Source: Oscillospiraceae bacterium
GTDB taxonomy: Bacteria > Bacillota_A > Clostridia > Oscillospirales > Oscillospiraceae
Direction of reading: 5' to 3'
Length of the DNA stretch: 64,000 nt
Assembly (NCBI GenBank): GCA_017459865.1
Contig: JAFUCD010000024.1
Coordinates: 1-64,000 of the forward strand
Translations under genes and position numbers: made by a program
Shown here: piece by piece, positions 27,360 to 35,777 of the stretch
Numbering within the stretch: position 1 is the first letter of the stretch
Layout of the letters: each line of letters begins with the position of its first letter
Notes under the pieces: model-generated
What the model was told of the DNA's origin: nothing
The model's input: the letters and a program-made list of their open reading frames with translations, nothing else
Database searches by the model: none

Positions 27360-28760
27360 ATGAACGACATGAAGACTGCTGTGGAGGAAAAGACGCCGGA
27401 CCTGCTGGGCAGACAGGCGTTTGTGGATCGGTTAATGATGATCGTCGAGGCCTCCGCACGCAGACGCCGGAGCCTCTGCTTTGCGATCAACGGCGGCTGG
27501 GGCGTCGGGAAATCGTTCGTGCTGGACATGTTCGAAGAGCAGGCGGGCGCCGCTTCCGAGGGCGATGATGACCAGAGCGCGTATCTGATCCTGCGATATA
27601 ACTGCTGGGAGTATGACTACTACGACGAGCCGCTCGTCGCGATCGTGGCGGCGATGCTCGATGAGCTGGAAGAAAAATTCCCTCCAAAACGGTACGATAC
27701 CAAGGCGGGCTTTCTCGCCGCGCTCAAGGAGGTCGGCTCGCGGCTGGTCAAAAGTCTGGCGCAGACGGCGACGACCTTCACCGGCCTGCCGATCACAGAC
27801 GCCGTCGAGGTGGTCGGCGAGGCGGTCCGCGCGAGCCGGGACGCCGCGACGGTCGACCATGATTTTGACGACCGCTATCTCTTCAAGCGGATCCTGCGGG
27901 AATTTCAGGGGCTGATCGCGTCGCTCGCCGCCGAGCAGCCGGTCATCTTCATCGTCGATGAGCTGGACCGCTGTCTGCCGCAGTATACGATCCGGGTGCT
28001 GGAGCGGATCCACCATCTGCTTTACGGGCTGGAGAACGTGCAGGTCATCTTCTCCATCGACAAGGAGCAGCTCGACCACGCCGTGCGCCAGATCTACGGC
28101 AGCGAGACCGACGCCGAGCAATATCTGCGCAAGTTCATCACCTTTGAGCTGAAGCTCACGCCCGGCAGCGTGCGCGGGCAGTTTGACCGGAGATTCCGCT
28201 CCTATGTCAGCTGCTTTGCCGCGCTGTGGCCGCAGACAGCCGCCGACGAGGCGGAGGAATTTCGCACCATGATCCTCGAGGGGCTCGATATGCGTATGCG
28301 TGTCGCCCTCGTGGAAAAATGCGAGCTGATCCACGGGATGCTCGCGGAGGACGCGGCGTCGGATCTGAGCATGCTTTGTCTGGAGCTGCTGCTCGCGGTT
28401 TTGTATGACTGCGGGGTCGACACCCAGTGGGCAAAGCAGCACTTCACGATCGGCGGCGTCTTTGCGCCGGAAAATCTCTGGCCGGACGGGCAGCAGCGGT
28501 GCGTGCCGCAGGGGCTGGTGCTTCTGAGCGAGCTCTATAAGCGCCGCCCGAAGCTCAGCAGCCGCCTGCGCGCGACGACAGACACAAGCCTGAACAAGGC
28601 CTATGTGGACACCGGCTCGCTGTACGGGATGCTTCTGGCGGTCTACCGGCTCATCATCGGCTGGGAGGACGACGCCTGGATCAACGGCGACGAGACACAG
28701 ATGCGCATCCTCTCCGAGCACGGCAAACGGATGTGGGGACTGCTGGAGTCGATCAACTGA
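27360..28760 (+). CDS. KAP family P-loop NTPase
   Basis: A 466-residue protein. An N-terminal Walker A lies in AINGGWGVGKSFVLDMFEEQ at about residues 43-62. The characteristic RYNCWEYDYYDEPLVAIVAAML follows, and a Walker B, VIFIVDELDRCLPQYTIRVLERIHHLL, at about residues 195-222. This is the KAP ATPase pattern (named for Kidins220/ARMS and PifA). A possible membrane-associated stretch lies between Walker A and B (TTFTGLPITDAVEVVGEAV), but it is not strongly hydrophobic. KAP NTPases occur in phage-exclusion proteins (PifA), in defence islands and as orphan genes. This one is alone, with its own promoter and a palindromic terminator, so its role cannot be assigned. Confidence 0.85.
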   Translation: MNDMKTAVEEKTPDLLGRQAFVDRLMMIVEASARRRRSLCFAINGGWGVGKSFVLDMFEEQAGAASEGDDDQSAYLILRYNCWEYDYYDEPLVAIVAAMLDELEEKFPPKRYDTKAGFLAALKEVGSRLVKSLAQTATTFTGLPITDAVEVVGEAVRASRDAATVDHDFDDRYLFKRILREFQGLIASLAAEQPVIFIVDELDRCLPQYTIRVLERIHHLLYGLENVQVIFSIDKEQLDHAVRQIYGSETDAEQYLRKFITFELKLTPGSVRGQFDRRFRSYVSCFAALWPQTAADEAEEFRTMILEGLDMRMRVALVEKCELIHGMLAEDAASDLSMLCLELLLAVLYDCGVDTQWAKQHFTIGGVFAPENLWPDGQQRCVPQGLVLLSELYKRRPKLSSRLRATTDTSLNKAYVDTGSLYGMLLAVYRLIIGWEDDAWINGDETQMRILSEHGKRMWGLLESIN

Positions 28761-28771
28761 AAACAGACAAA

Positions 28772-28809
28772 ATGACCTGAGGCCGCGCGATCGCGCGGCC
28801 TCAGGTCAT
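28772..28809. terminator. Perfect 38-base palindrome between convergent genes, probable bidirectional terminator
   Basis: The sequence from ATGACCTGAGGCCGCGCG at 28772 to its exact complement ending 28809 is a perfect palindrome with no loop, centred between 28790 and 28791. It lies between the convergent KAP and aroF genes. On the minus strand a T-rich stretch follows it; on the plus strand the tail is weaker. Confidence 0.7.
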
Positions 28810-28822
28810 CTGTATATCTCTT

Positions 28823-29914
28823 TTATACCATCTCCGCCAGGTCAAAGAGCAGACGCTCGGTCTTCTCCCAGCCGAGACAGGGATCGGTGATGGACTTGCC
28901 GTAGACCGAGGCGTCCTCCGGCTTCTGACAGCCGTCGACGAGATAGCTCTCGGTGATGAAGCCCTTGACGAGCGCCCTGATATCGGGGTTGAGCTTTCGC
29001 TGCGTCATGACCTCCTTGGCGATGCGGATCTGCTGCAGATACTGCTTGCCGGAGTTGGAGTGGTTCGTGTCGATGATGACGGCGCGGTTGGTAACGTCCT
29101 TCGCCGCGTACATCTCAGACACGCGCACCAGATCCTCATAGTGGTAGTTCGGCAGCGGCTGACCGTGCTTGTTCACATAGCCGCGCAGGATCGCGTGGGC
29201 GAAGGGGTTGCCCTGGCTCTCGACCTCCCAGCCGCGGTAGACGAAGGTGTGGCTGTGCTGGGCGGCGGTGATGGCGTTGAGCATGACGGAAAAGTCGCCG
29301 CTGGTCGGGTTTTTCATGCCCATCGGCACGTCCAGACCGCTCGCGGTGAGCCGGTGCTGCTGATCCTCCACCGAGCGTGCGCCCACGGCAACATAGGCCA
29401 GCAGGTCGTCCAGATAGCGGTGGTTTTCCGGATAGAGCATCTCGTCCGCACAGCTGAAGCCCGTCTCGGTCAGAGCGCGCATGTGCAGCTCGCGGATCAT
29501 CAGGATACCGCGGAACACGTCCGGGCGTCCGGTGGGATCCGGCTGGTGCAGCATGCCCTTGTAGCCGTCTCCGGTCGTACGCGGCTTGTTGGTGTAGATG
29601 CGCGGCACGATCACGAGCTTGTCCGCCGTCTGATCCTGCACGGTGCGCAGCCTTCCCAGATACTCCATCACGGCGTCCTCGCGGTCGGCGGAGCAGGGGC
29701 CGATGATCATCAGCAGCTTGTCGGACTTGCCCGAGAGCACGTCGCGGATCTCCTTGATGTTGCGCCCGCGCACCTCGCGCAGGGCGTCCGGCACGGCAAA
29801 TTCCTGCTTGACGTCGCGCGGGATCGGCAGCTTGCGGACGAACTTCATGTTCATCGTGTCCGCGTAGGGGTTGTCGTAGGTGTTTCTGCGAATGGGGGTG
29901 TTGTTGTCGTCCAT
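28823..29914 (-). CDS. aroF: 3-deoxy-7-phosphoheptulonate (DAHP) synthase, class I
   Basis: A 363-residue enzyme condensing PEP and erythrose-4-phosphate, the entry step of the shikimate pathway. Motifs: MIIGPCSADREDAVMEYL, VPRIYTNKPRTTGDGYKG, GARSVEDQQHR, GMKNPTSGDF, DTNHSNSGK and the C-terminal SITDPCLGWEKTERLL. This is the AroF/AroG/AroH type normally subject to feedback by an aromatic amino acid. Start 29914 (MDDNNTP) has AGGAG upstream; the frame runs on into the tyrA region but has no better site. It is the last gene of the aromatic operon, 14 bases after tyrA. Confidence 0.95.
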   Translation of the reverse strand: MDDNNTPIRRNTYDNPYADTMNMKFVRKLPIPRDVKQEFAVPDALREVRGRNIKEIRDVLSGKSDKLLMIIGPCSADREDAVMEYLGRLRTVQDQTADKLVIVPRIYTNKPRTTGDGYKGMLHQPDPTGRPDVFRGILMIRELHMRALTETGFSCADEMLYPENHRYLDDLLAYVAVGARSVEDQQHRLTASGLDVPMGMKNPTSGDFSVMLNAITAAQHSHTFVYRGWEVESQGNPFAHAILRGYVNKHGQPLPNYHYEDLVRVSEMYAAKDVTNRAVIIDTNHSNSGKQYLQQIRIAKEVMTQRKLNPDIRALVKGFITESYLVDGCQKPEDASVYGKSITDPCLGWEKTERLLFDLAEMV

Positions 29915-29928
29915 GGGGTTTCTCTCCT

Positions 29929-30789
29929 TTATCTGCCCTGATCCAAAGCGACGCGCCGTGCGGTGGATTTGCGCATCATGTTCTTCATGCCCTCCACATC
30001 GCGGCTGGCGAGCATCCAGCGCAGCCGTCCGAACTCCGCGGAGAACAGATCCATCTGGTGGATGAGCGCGTCGATGTTGTCCAGAAACAGCTCTGTCCAC
30101 ATGTCCTCGTTGATGTTGGCGATGCGCGTCAGATCGCGGAAGGAGTCGCCGGTGTAGGTGCCGATGTGGTCCGCGTCGTTGCAGGTCATGAGCGACACCG
30201 CGATGCAATGCGTGAGCTGCGAGACGAACGCGATCATCTCGTCGTGCTTTTCCGGTGTGAGCTCGGTGATGCGCGCAAAGCCCATCACGCGCCCGAGCGA
30301 CTTGCAGGTCTCGATGGCCTCGGGGGTGTTTTTCTCGGTGGGCACGACAATGTAGTTTGCCATGCGGAAGATGCTGTCGTCGCTGTTTCTGACGCCCAGC
30401 ACCTCGCGGCCCGCCATCGGGTGGGCGGAGATATATTCCACATCGTCACGCAGCATGTCCTGGATATCATAGACGACGCAGCGTTTGACGCCCGTGACGT
30501 CCGTGATGAGCGTGCCGGAGCTGAAATACTGCTGGTTTTCCGCGATCCATTCCTTGAACACATGCGGATACAGCGCGAAGATCACGAGCTCCGCGCTCGA
30601 AATGAGCGCCGGATCGGGATAGGCCGCGCCGGCGTCGATGAAGCCCTCGGCGATGGCATAGTCGATGTCCTCCTGCTTGTGCGCGATCGCGTTGACATGG
30701 AAGCCCACGCGGTGCAGCGCCCGGGCGTAGCTGCCGCCCATGAGGCCGAGCCCGACGATGAGAATGTTCGAATTACTAACCAGCTGCAT
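29929..30789 (-). CDS. tyrA: Prephenate dehydrogenase
   Basis: A 286-residue NAD(P)-dependent dehydrogenase converting prephenate to 4-hydroxyphenylpyruvate for tyrosine. The Rossmann motif is ILIVGLGLMGGSYARAL at residues 9-25. The catalytic/substrate region is ISAHPMAGREVLG at about residue 120, and SQLTHCIAVSL lies in the helical C-terminal domain. There is no ACT domain, unlike many Bacillus TyrA proteins, so tyrosine feedback at this enzyme may be absent. The start overlaps the end of the aroQ-aroA gene by 14 bases. It is encoded within the aromatic operon between aroQ-aroA and aroF. Confidence 0.94.
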   Translation of the reverse strand: MQLVSNSNILIVGLGLMGGSYARALHRVGFHVNAIAHKQEDIDYAIAEGFIDAGAAYPDPALISSAELVIFALYPHVFKEWIAENQQYFSSGTLITDVTGVKRCVVYDIQDMLRDDVEYISAHPMAGREVLGVRNSDDSIFRMANYIVVPTEKNTPEAIETCKSLGRVMGFARITELTPEKHDEMIAFVSQLTHCIAVSLMTCNDADHIGTYTGDSFRDLTRIANINEDMWTELFLDNIDALIHQMDLFSAEFGRLRWMLASRDVEGMKNMMRKSTARRVALDQGR

Positions 30790-32422
30790 GTTCGTTTACC
30801 TCGATTCCGAGACCGCGCAGGCGGTCAAAAAAGTCCGGGAAGCTTTTTTTCACAGCTTCCGCGCCCGTGATCGTGCCGCCCACACGCGTGAGCAGCACGG
30901 CGCAGGCCATCACGATCCGGTGATCGTTGTGTCCGTCGAGCGGCTCGGTCGGGGCGCGAAGACCGATAGAGACGAGAATGGAGTTTTCCCCGATCTCGCA
31001 GGCGACGCCGAGCTTTTCCAGCTCCTGCGCCATGGCAGCGCCGCGGTCGCTCTCTTTGATGGCGAGTCGCCGGGTACCCGTAAGCACACACCCGTGCAGT
31101 CCCGCCGCTGTCGCCATCAGGATCGGCCCGAGATCCGGGCAGTCGGAGATATCCAGCTCCGCACAGCCCGCCTTCAGGGCTTCAAAATACGGTTCATATA
31201 CCCGGTCGCCCTGGAGGCTGTCCGGGCGGAGCCCCGTCACAGTCACGTCGTCGCCCAGCGCTCTGAGCGCGCCGAAAAACGCGGCGTTCGACCAGTCGCC
31301 CTCGACCTCCACGTCACGCGGCAGATACCGCTGGCGCCCGGGAACAAAGAGCGTCGTGCCGTTCGTCCACTCCGCCTGCACACCGAACGCGCGCAGCGCG
31401 TCGAGCGTGATGTCGATATAGCTGCGGCTCTCCACCGGCGGGAGAAGCCGGATCGTGCTGTCGGCGTCCAGCAGGGGGAGGGCAAACAGCAGACCGCTGA
31501 TAAACTGGCTGCTGATGTCGCCGGGGATCTCGAAGTCGCCGGGACGCAGCGGTCCCGCGAGCGTGATGCGATCGTCGGCCTTTTCAAAGCGCAGACCCTG
31601 CGTGCGGCAGAGCTCTTCATATACGCTCTGCGGCCGCTGCATCAGCCGCCCCTGACCCGTGAGCGTGAAGGGATTCCCGCTCAGCAGAAGCAGGGGGATT
31701 CCGAAACGCAGCGTGCTCCCGCTCTCGCGGCAGGAAATGACGTTGCTGCATTGCGCATGCAGAATGTCGGTTCCATGGACCTTCAGGGTGCCAAAACCAT
31801 CGCTCCGGACCTCCGCGCCGATCGAACGAAGCAAATCGATGGTTGCACGGATGTCCTCGGAGAGAGAAATGTTTCGGATTGTGCTCGTCCCTTGGGCAAG
31901 CCCCGCGCAGAGAAGCATCCGATGCGCAGCGCTCTTGGAAGGCGGAGCAACGACTTCACCGCGAGCCCTGCCCGCGCAGATCTCAAGCTCCATCGTGCGC
32001 TCAAGGAGCAGATCCACCGCGCGCAGGTATCCGTCCGTACCCTGACCGGTGATCGTGCCGATGCAGGCGGCGCGGATGTAGCTCACCTGGCGGAAGTCCT
32101 CGCGCTCCTCCACGGCGGAGATGTGCACCTCCACGGTCGGGATCTTCACGGCGTTTACCGCGTCGAGCAGCGCGATGCTCGTGTGCGTGTAGGCGCCGGG
32201 GTTGATGACGATGCCGTCCGTGCCGTCAAAGTACGCCTGCTGGATGCGGTCGACCAGCGCGCCCTCGTGGTTGGACTGATAAAAGTCAGCGTCGACGCCG
32301 CGCTCGGCGCAGTAGTCGTCGACCTTGCGGATGAGATCCTCATAGGTCTCGCGCCCGTAGTGCTCCGGCTCGCGGATGCCCAGCATATTCAGATTGGGGC
32401 CGTTGATGATTAAGATCTTCAT
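30776..32422 (-). CDS. aroQA: Fusion: type II 3-dehydroquinate dehydratase + EPSP synthase
   Basis: A 548-residue bifunctional protein. Residues 1-145 are a complete type II dehydroquinase: ILIINGPNLNMLG, EPEHYGRETY with the catalytic Tyr, NPGAYTHTSIAL, and VEVHIS (HISA in place of the usual HISN). Residues about 150-548 are EPSP synthase: PPSKSAAHRMLLCAGLA, ESGSTLRF, GDWSNAAFFGAL, CPDLGPILMATAA, IKESDRGAAMAQEL and DHRIVMACAV. Both active sites look intact. The reading frame runs through the junction without a stop or internal ribosome site, so this is a true fusion. Its ATG overlaps the aroE-aroK stop (ATGA). The two activities are non-consecutive steps; channelling is not implied. Confidence 0.93.
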   Translation of the reverse strand: MKILIINGPNLNMLGIREPEHYGRETYEDLIRKVDDYCAERGVDADFYQSNHEGALVDRIQQAYFDGTDGIVINPGAYTHTSIALLDAVNAVKIPTVEVHISAVEEREDFRQVSYIRAACIGTITGQGTDGYLRAVDLLLERTMELEICAGRARGEVVAPPSKSAAHRMLLCAGLAQGTSTIRNISLSEDIRATIDLLRSIGAEVRSDGFGTLKVHGTDILHAQCSNVISCRESGSTLRFGIPLLLLSGNPFTLTGQGRLMQRPQSVYEELCRTQGLRFEKADDRITLAGPLRPGDFEIPGDISSQFISGLLFALPLLDADSTIRLLPPVESRSYIDITLDALRAFGVQAEWTNGTTLFVPGRQRYLPRDVEVEGDWSNAAFFGALRALGDDVTVTGLRPDSLQGDRVYEPYFEALKAGCAELDISDCPDLGPILMATAAGLHGCVLTGTRRLAIKESDRGAAMAQELEKLGVACEIGENSILVSIGLRAPTEPLDGHNDHRIVMACAVLLTRVGGTITGAEAVKKSFPDFFDRLRGLGIEVNEHAAG

Positions 32423-33657
32423 CCTGCCAGCACCTCTTTGATCGTTTCGGCGACGTCCTCCGGCGTGCCCGTGACCGGGATCACGGCGTCGGCTGTCGCG
32501 GTGTAGATGGGATAGCGCTCGTCATAGCGCTTCTGCAGCGCGGCGCGGTCAGACGAAAGCGGGCGGTCGTCCGTCGGGAGAATGTCGCTGATCGGACGGT
32601 CAAGGAAGAAGATGCGCCCATTCGCGCGCAGGTGGCGGATGTTCTCCTCACGCAGGATCGCGCCGCCTCCGGTCGCGATCACGCAGCCGGGCTCGAGTGA
32701 GAGCGCCGCAATGACGTCGCGCTCGATGTCGCGGAAGGCCGCCTCGCCGTCGGCGCGGATGATCTCGTTCGGCGTATGCCCGGTGCGGGATGTGATCTCG
32801 TCATCCGAGTCATAAAACGCGCGTCCGAGCTGCTTTGCCAGCAGCTTCCCGACGGTGGTCTTGCCGCTGCCGGGCATGCCGGTCAGGATGATGCTCTCCT
32901 TGCTCGCGAGCACGGAGGCAAAGACCTTGTCCAGCGCGTTTGCGTCGAGCTTCCGGTTCAGGAAGATCTCCACCGCCGCGACAGCCTGTCCGACGAGCAT
33001 GTAAAGCCCGCCCTCGGCGGGAAGCCCAAGTGTGTGCGCCTGCTGCACAAGCTGCGTGCGCAGGGGATTGTATACCACGTCCGCAACGCCCTCCAGCGCC
33101 GGGAAGAGGGAAAGATCGATCGCCTGCGCGTCCACGCTCGGGAACATGCCCGCGGGCGTCGTGTTCAGGATCACGGCGGCGTCAGGATACAGCGCCGGCG
33201 CGCCGGCGTAGGTCACGCTGCTGTCGCGCCCGGAGCGGCTCACGGTCACGACCTTACCCGCGCCCAGGTGCTTTGCCACATATTGCGCCGTGTGCGAGGT
33301 GCCGCCCGTGCCGAGGATCAGCACGGTCTTGCCCGTGAGATCGAGCCCGATGCGGCGGATCAGCGCCTCCATGCCGAGCATATCGGTGTTGAAGCCGGAG
33401 AGCTTTCCGTCCCGGTTCACGATCGTGTTCACGGCGCCGATCTCCGCGGCGCTCGGGCTGATCTCGTCGAGATAGGGGATCACGTCGCGCTTGTAGGGGA
33501 TCGTGACGTTGATGGCTTTGAAGTCTTTTTTTCGCATGAAGCCGTCCAGCTCGTCCGGCCGCAGCTCATGCAGATCATAGGTGTAGTCTGCCAGCTGCTC
33601 GTGGATCTCCTTGGAGAAGCTGTGCGGCAGATGCTCGCCGATGAGTCCGTATTCCAT
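32419..33657 (-). CDS. aroEK: Fusion: shikimate dehydrogenase + shikimate kinase
   Basis: A 412-residue bifunctional protein. Residues 1-250 are shikimate dehydrogenase: GLIGEHLPHSFS, INVTIPYKRDVIPYLDEI with the catalytic Lys, GFNTDMLGMEALI, and the NADP motif ILGTGGTSHTAQYVAKHLG. Residues about 258-412 are shikimate kinase: Walker A GMPGSGKTTVGKLL, YDSDDEI, FRDIERDVIAALS and IATGGGAILREE. These are consecutive pathway steps. Two ATGs are possible (33663 and 33657); GGAGG lies one base before the first and seven before the second, so 33657 is preferred. It follows aroB with a four-base overlap region in the aromatic operon. Confidence 0.94.
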   Translation of the reverse strand: MEYGLIGEHLPHSFSKEIHEQLADYTYDLHELRPDELDGFMRKKDFKAINVTIPYKRDVIPYLDEISPSAAEIGAVNTIVNRDGKLSGFNTDMLGMEALIRRIGLDLTGKTVLILGTGGTSHTAQYVAKHLGAGKVVTVSRSGRDSSVTYAGAPALYPDAAVILNTTPAGMFPSVDAQAIDLSLFPALEGVADVVYNPLRTQLVQQAHTLGLPAEGGLYMLVGQAVAAVEIFLNRKLDANALDKVFASVLASKESIILTGMPGSGKTTVGKLLAKQLGRAFYDSDDEITSRTGHTPNEIIRADGEAAFRDIERDVIAALSLEPGCVIATGGGAILREENIRHLRANGRIFFLDRPISDILPTDDRPLSSDRAALQKRYDERYPIYTATADAVIPVTGTPEDVAETIKEVLAG

Positions 33658-33659
33658 GC

Positions 33660-34667
33660 TCATTCCTCCTGATAGGCAGCGTCGAATCGCGCTTTGAGCT
33701 GCTCGGTCGTCACGCGTTCGATCTTTCCCTGTCCGATGGCATCAACGGTGACGATGTCGACGCCGCTGCCGGAAAATTTCTTGTCGTGCTGCATCGCGTT
33801 CCAGACCGCCGCGCGGTCAAAGGACGCCGCGGTGGGAAGCCCCGCTTTTTCGAGCACCTGGATCAGCCGCGCACGCACCGCCTCGCTGCTCATGGGGAGC
33901 ATGCCGAGCGCGACGCACTCGCCGTGCAGCAGCGCGCCCGTGCTCTCGATGCCGTGCCCGATCGTGTGCCCGAAATTCAGGAGCTTGCGCATGCCCTTTT
34001 CCGTCTCGTCGTGCTCGACGACGTATTTTTTGATGTTCAGAGAGCCCTCGATCACGTGCTCGATGTTCTCTGTGATCGGCTGCTCCTCCAAAAACCGGAA
34101 CAGTTCCGCGTCCGAGGTCGCCGCCATCTTGATCGCCTCGGCGAGTCCGTTCGCGATCTGACGGTCGGGGAGGGTATCCAGCACGTCCGAATCGATCAGT
34201 ACGCCCTTCGGCTGCCAGAACGCCCCGACGATGTTTTTCACGCCGTCCAGATTGATCGCAACCTTGCCGCCGATGGAGGAATCCACCTGCGAGAGGACGG
34301 TCGTGGGGATGTTGTAAAAATCGATCCCGCGCATAAAGCTCGCCGCGGCGTAGCCCGCGAGATCGCCGACCGTGCCTCCGCCCACGGCGACGACGCAGTC
34401 ACCCCGGTGAAAACCCTCCCGCAGCATCGTGCTGCAAAGGGATTCAAACACCGAAAAGCGCTTCGCCGCCTCGCCCGAGGGCACGGAAACGATCACGGGA
34501 TCGGCGCACTGCGCCGCAACGGTCTCAGCGTAAACGCGCGGCATGACGCTGCCCGTCACGATCAGGCATTTCCGGTCGAGGTCAAAGAGGGCTCCGGCCC
34601 TTTTCAGCGCGCCGCGCTCGACCGTGATGTCATAGCTGCGCGCGCCCAGCTCCATGGTAAGTTTCAT
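33660..34667 (-). CDS. aroB: 3-dehydroquinate synthase
   Basis: A 335-residue NAD- and metal-dependent enzyme forming 3-dehydroquinate from DAHP. Motifs: VPSGEAAKRF, GGGTVGDLAGYAAASFMRGIDF, IPTTVLSQVDSSIGGKVAINL, KNIVGAFWQP, GLAEAIKMA and the metal-binding NFGHTIGHGIES. Length is slightly under the usual 350-360. It lies 12 bases after pheA and is coupled to aroE-aroK downstream. Confidence 0.96.
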   Translation of the reverse strand: MKLTMELGARSYDITVERGALKRAGALFDLDRKCLIVTGSVMPRVYAETVAAQCADPVIVSVPSGEAAKRFSVFESLCSTMLREGFHRGDCVVAVGGGTVGDLAGYAAASFMRGIDFYNIPTTVLSQVDSSIGGKVAINLDGVKNIVGAFWQPKGVLIDSDVLDTLPDRQIANGLAEAIKMAATSDAELFRFLEEQPITENIEHVIEGSLNIKKYVVEHDETEKGMRKLLNFGHTIGHGIESTGALLHGECVALGMLPMSSEAVRARLIQVLEKAGLPTAASFDRAAVWNAMQHDKKFSGSGVDIVTVDAIGQGKIERVTTEQLKARFDAAYQEE

Positions 34668-34679
34668 CTTCGGACTCCT

Positions 34680-35777
34680 TCAGAGGATCGCGTGGCGGGC
34701 GAACGTGCCGATGACCTTGATGCGGTCACAGAAGGGCTCCAGCTCCCGCAGCATGCTCTGTCCCTTTTCGCTGAAGATATCGCCCTCAGCCTCCAGATAG
34801 AAGTAGTATTCCCAAAGCAGCTCCTTCACCGGGCGGCTGCGGAGCGTGCGCATGTTGTAGCCGTATTTGTTGCCGAGGATGTCCAGCGCCGTCGCGAGCG
34901 AGCCCGCCTCGTTGCGGCTCGTGAACACGAGCATGAAGTGGTCGCCCATGTTCCTGCCGAGCGAGCGGTTCTCCGTGCGCGAGACGACGGCGAAGCGCGT
35001 CGTGTTCTGGCGGCTGGCGTTGATGTTCGGCTGCAGGATCTCGAGCCCGTAGAGCTCCGCCGTCTCCTCGCTCGCGATCGCGGCGACGGACTTGTCGCCG
35101 AGCTTTGCCACGTGCTCCGCGGCGAGCGCGGTGTTGGCGTATTCCACCGCCTGCCAGCCGTGGTCGTGCAGATAGCCCGAGCACTGCCCGAGCGCTTGCG
35201 GGTGGCTGAGCACCTGCCGGATATCCTCAAAGGTCGTGCCCGGCACGACGATCAGGTTCTGCCGGATGCTGAGCTCGTAAACACCGTTTACATGCAGCGG
35301 TCCGAAAAACAGCAGATCCATCACCTCGCCGACCTCGCCGTTGTAGCTGTTTTCGATCGGCAGCACCGCGCAGTCGCATTTGCCGAGCCGCACGGCGTCG
35401 TATGCGCTGCGAAAGTCCTTGTGGCTCACGCGCTCCGCGTTCGGGAAAATGCGCCCCGCGCTGATGAAAGCAAACGCGCCCTCCACGCCGCTGTACGCGA
35501 CCTTCAGCCCGCCCATCAGACGCCGCTGATAGTCGCAGGAGACGTCGATCGTGCTTCTGAGAAACTGCACGTAATATTCGCGGATCGTGTCGTCCTCGAT
35601 ATAGGCGCTGTTGCGGTCGATCAGCGCCGCCTCGCGCGCGGCATCCTTGATCGGCAGACCGCGCTCCATCTTGTGCTCGGCGACGAGCTTTGCCGCCTGC
35701 ATCCGCTGCTCAAAGAGCCGCGCCATCTCGGCGTCGATGCGGTTGATGTCCTGCCGCGCTGTTTCCAGTTTGTTCAT
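34680..35777 (-). CDS. pheA: Bifunctional chorismate mutase / prephenate dehydratase (P-protein)
   Basis: A 365-residue protein for phenylalanine synthesis. An AroQ-class chorismate mutase domain covers residues 1-90 (RQDINRIDAEMARLFEQRMQAAKLVAEHK). The prephenate dehydratase domain runs from about 95 to 270, with PIENSYNGEVGEV, LSHPQALGQCSGYL and the catalytic NTTRFAVVSR. A C-terminal ACT domain starts near 285 (GSLATALDILGNKYGYNMRTLRSRP), with RSRP in place of the classic ESRP. ACT domains here bind Phe for feedback inhibition. The start at 35777 overlaps the stop of the aminotransferase gene (ATGA), with GAGGGA upstream. Confidence 0.93.
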   Translation of the reverse strand: MNKLETARQDINRIDAEMARLFEQRMQAAKLVAEHKMERGLPIKDAAREAALIDRNSAYIEDDTIREYYVQFLRSTIDVSCDYQRRLMGGLKVAYSGVEGAFAFISAGRIFPNAERVSHKDFRSAYDAVRLGKCDCAVLPIENSYNGEVGEVMDLLFFGPLHVNGVYELSIRQNLIVVPGTTFEDIRQVLSHPQALGQCSGYLHDHGWQAVEYANTALAAEHVAKLGDKSVAAIASEETAELYGLEILQPNINASRQNTTRFAVVSRTENRSLGRNMGDHFMLVFTSRNEAGSLATALDILGNKYGYNMRTLRSRPVKELLWEYYFYLEAEGDIFSEKGQSMLRELEPFCDRIKVIGTFARHAIL

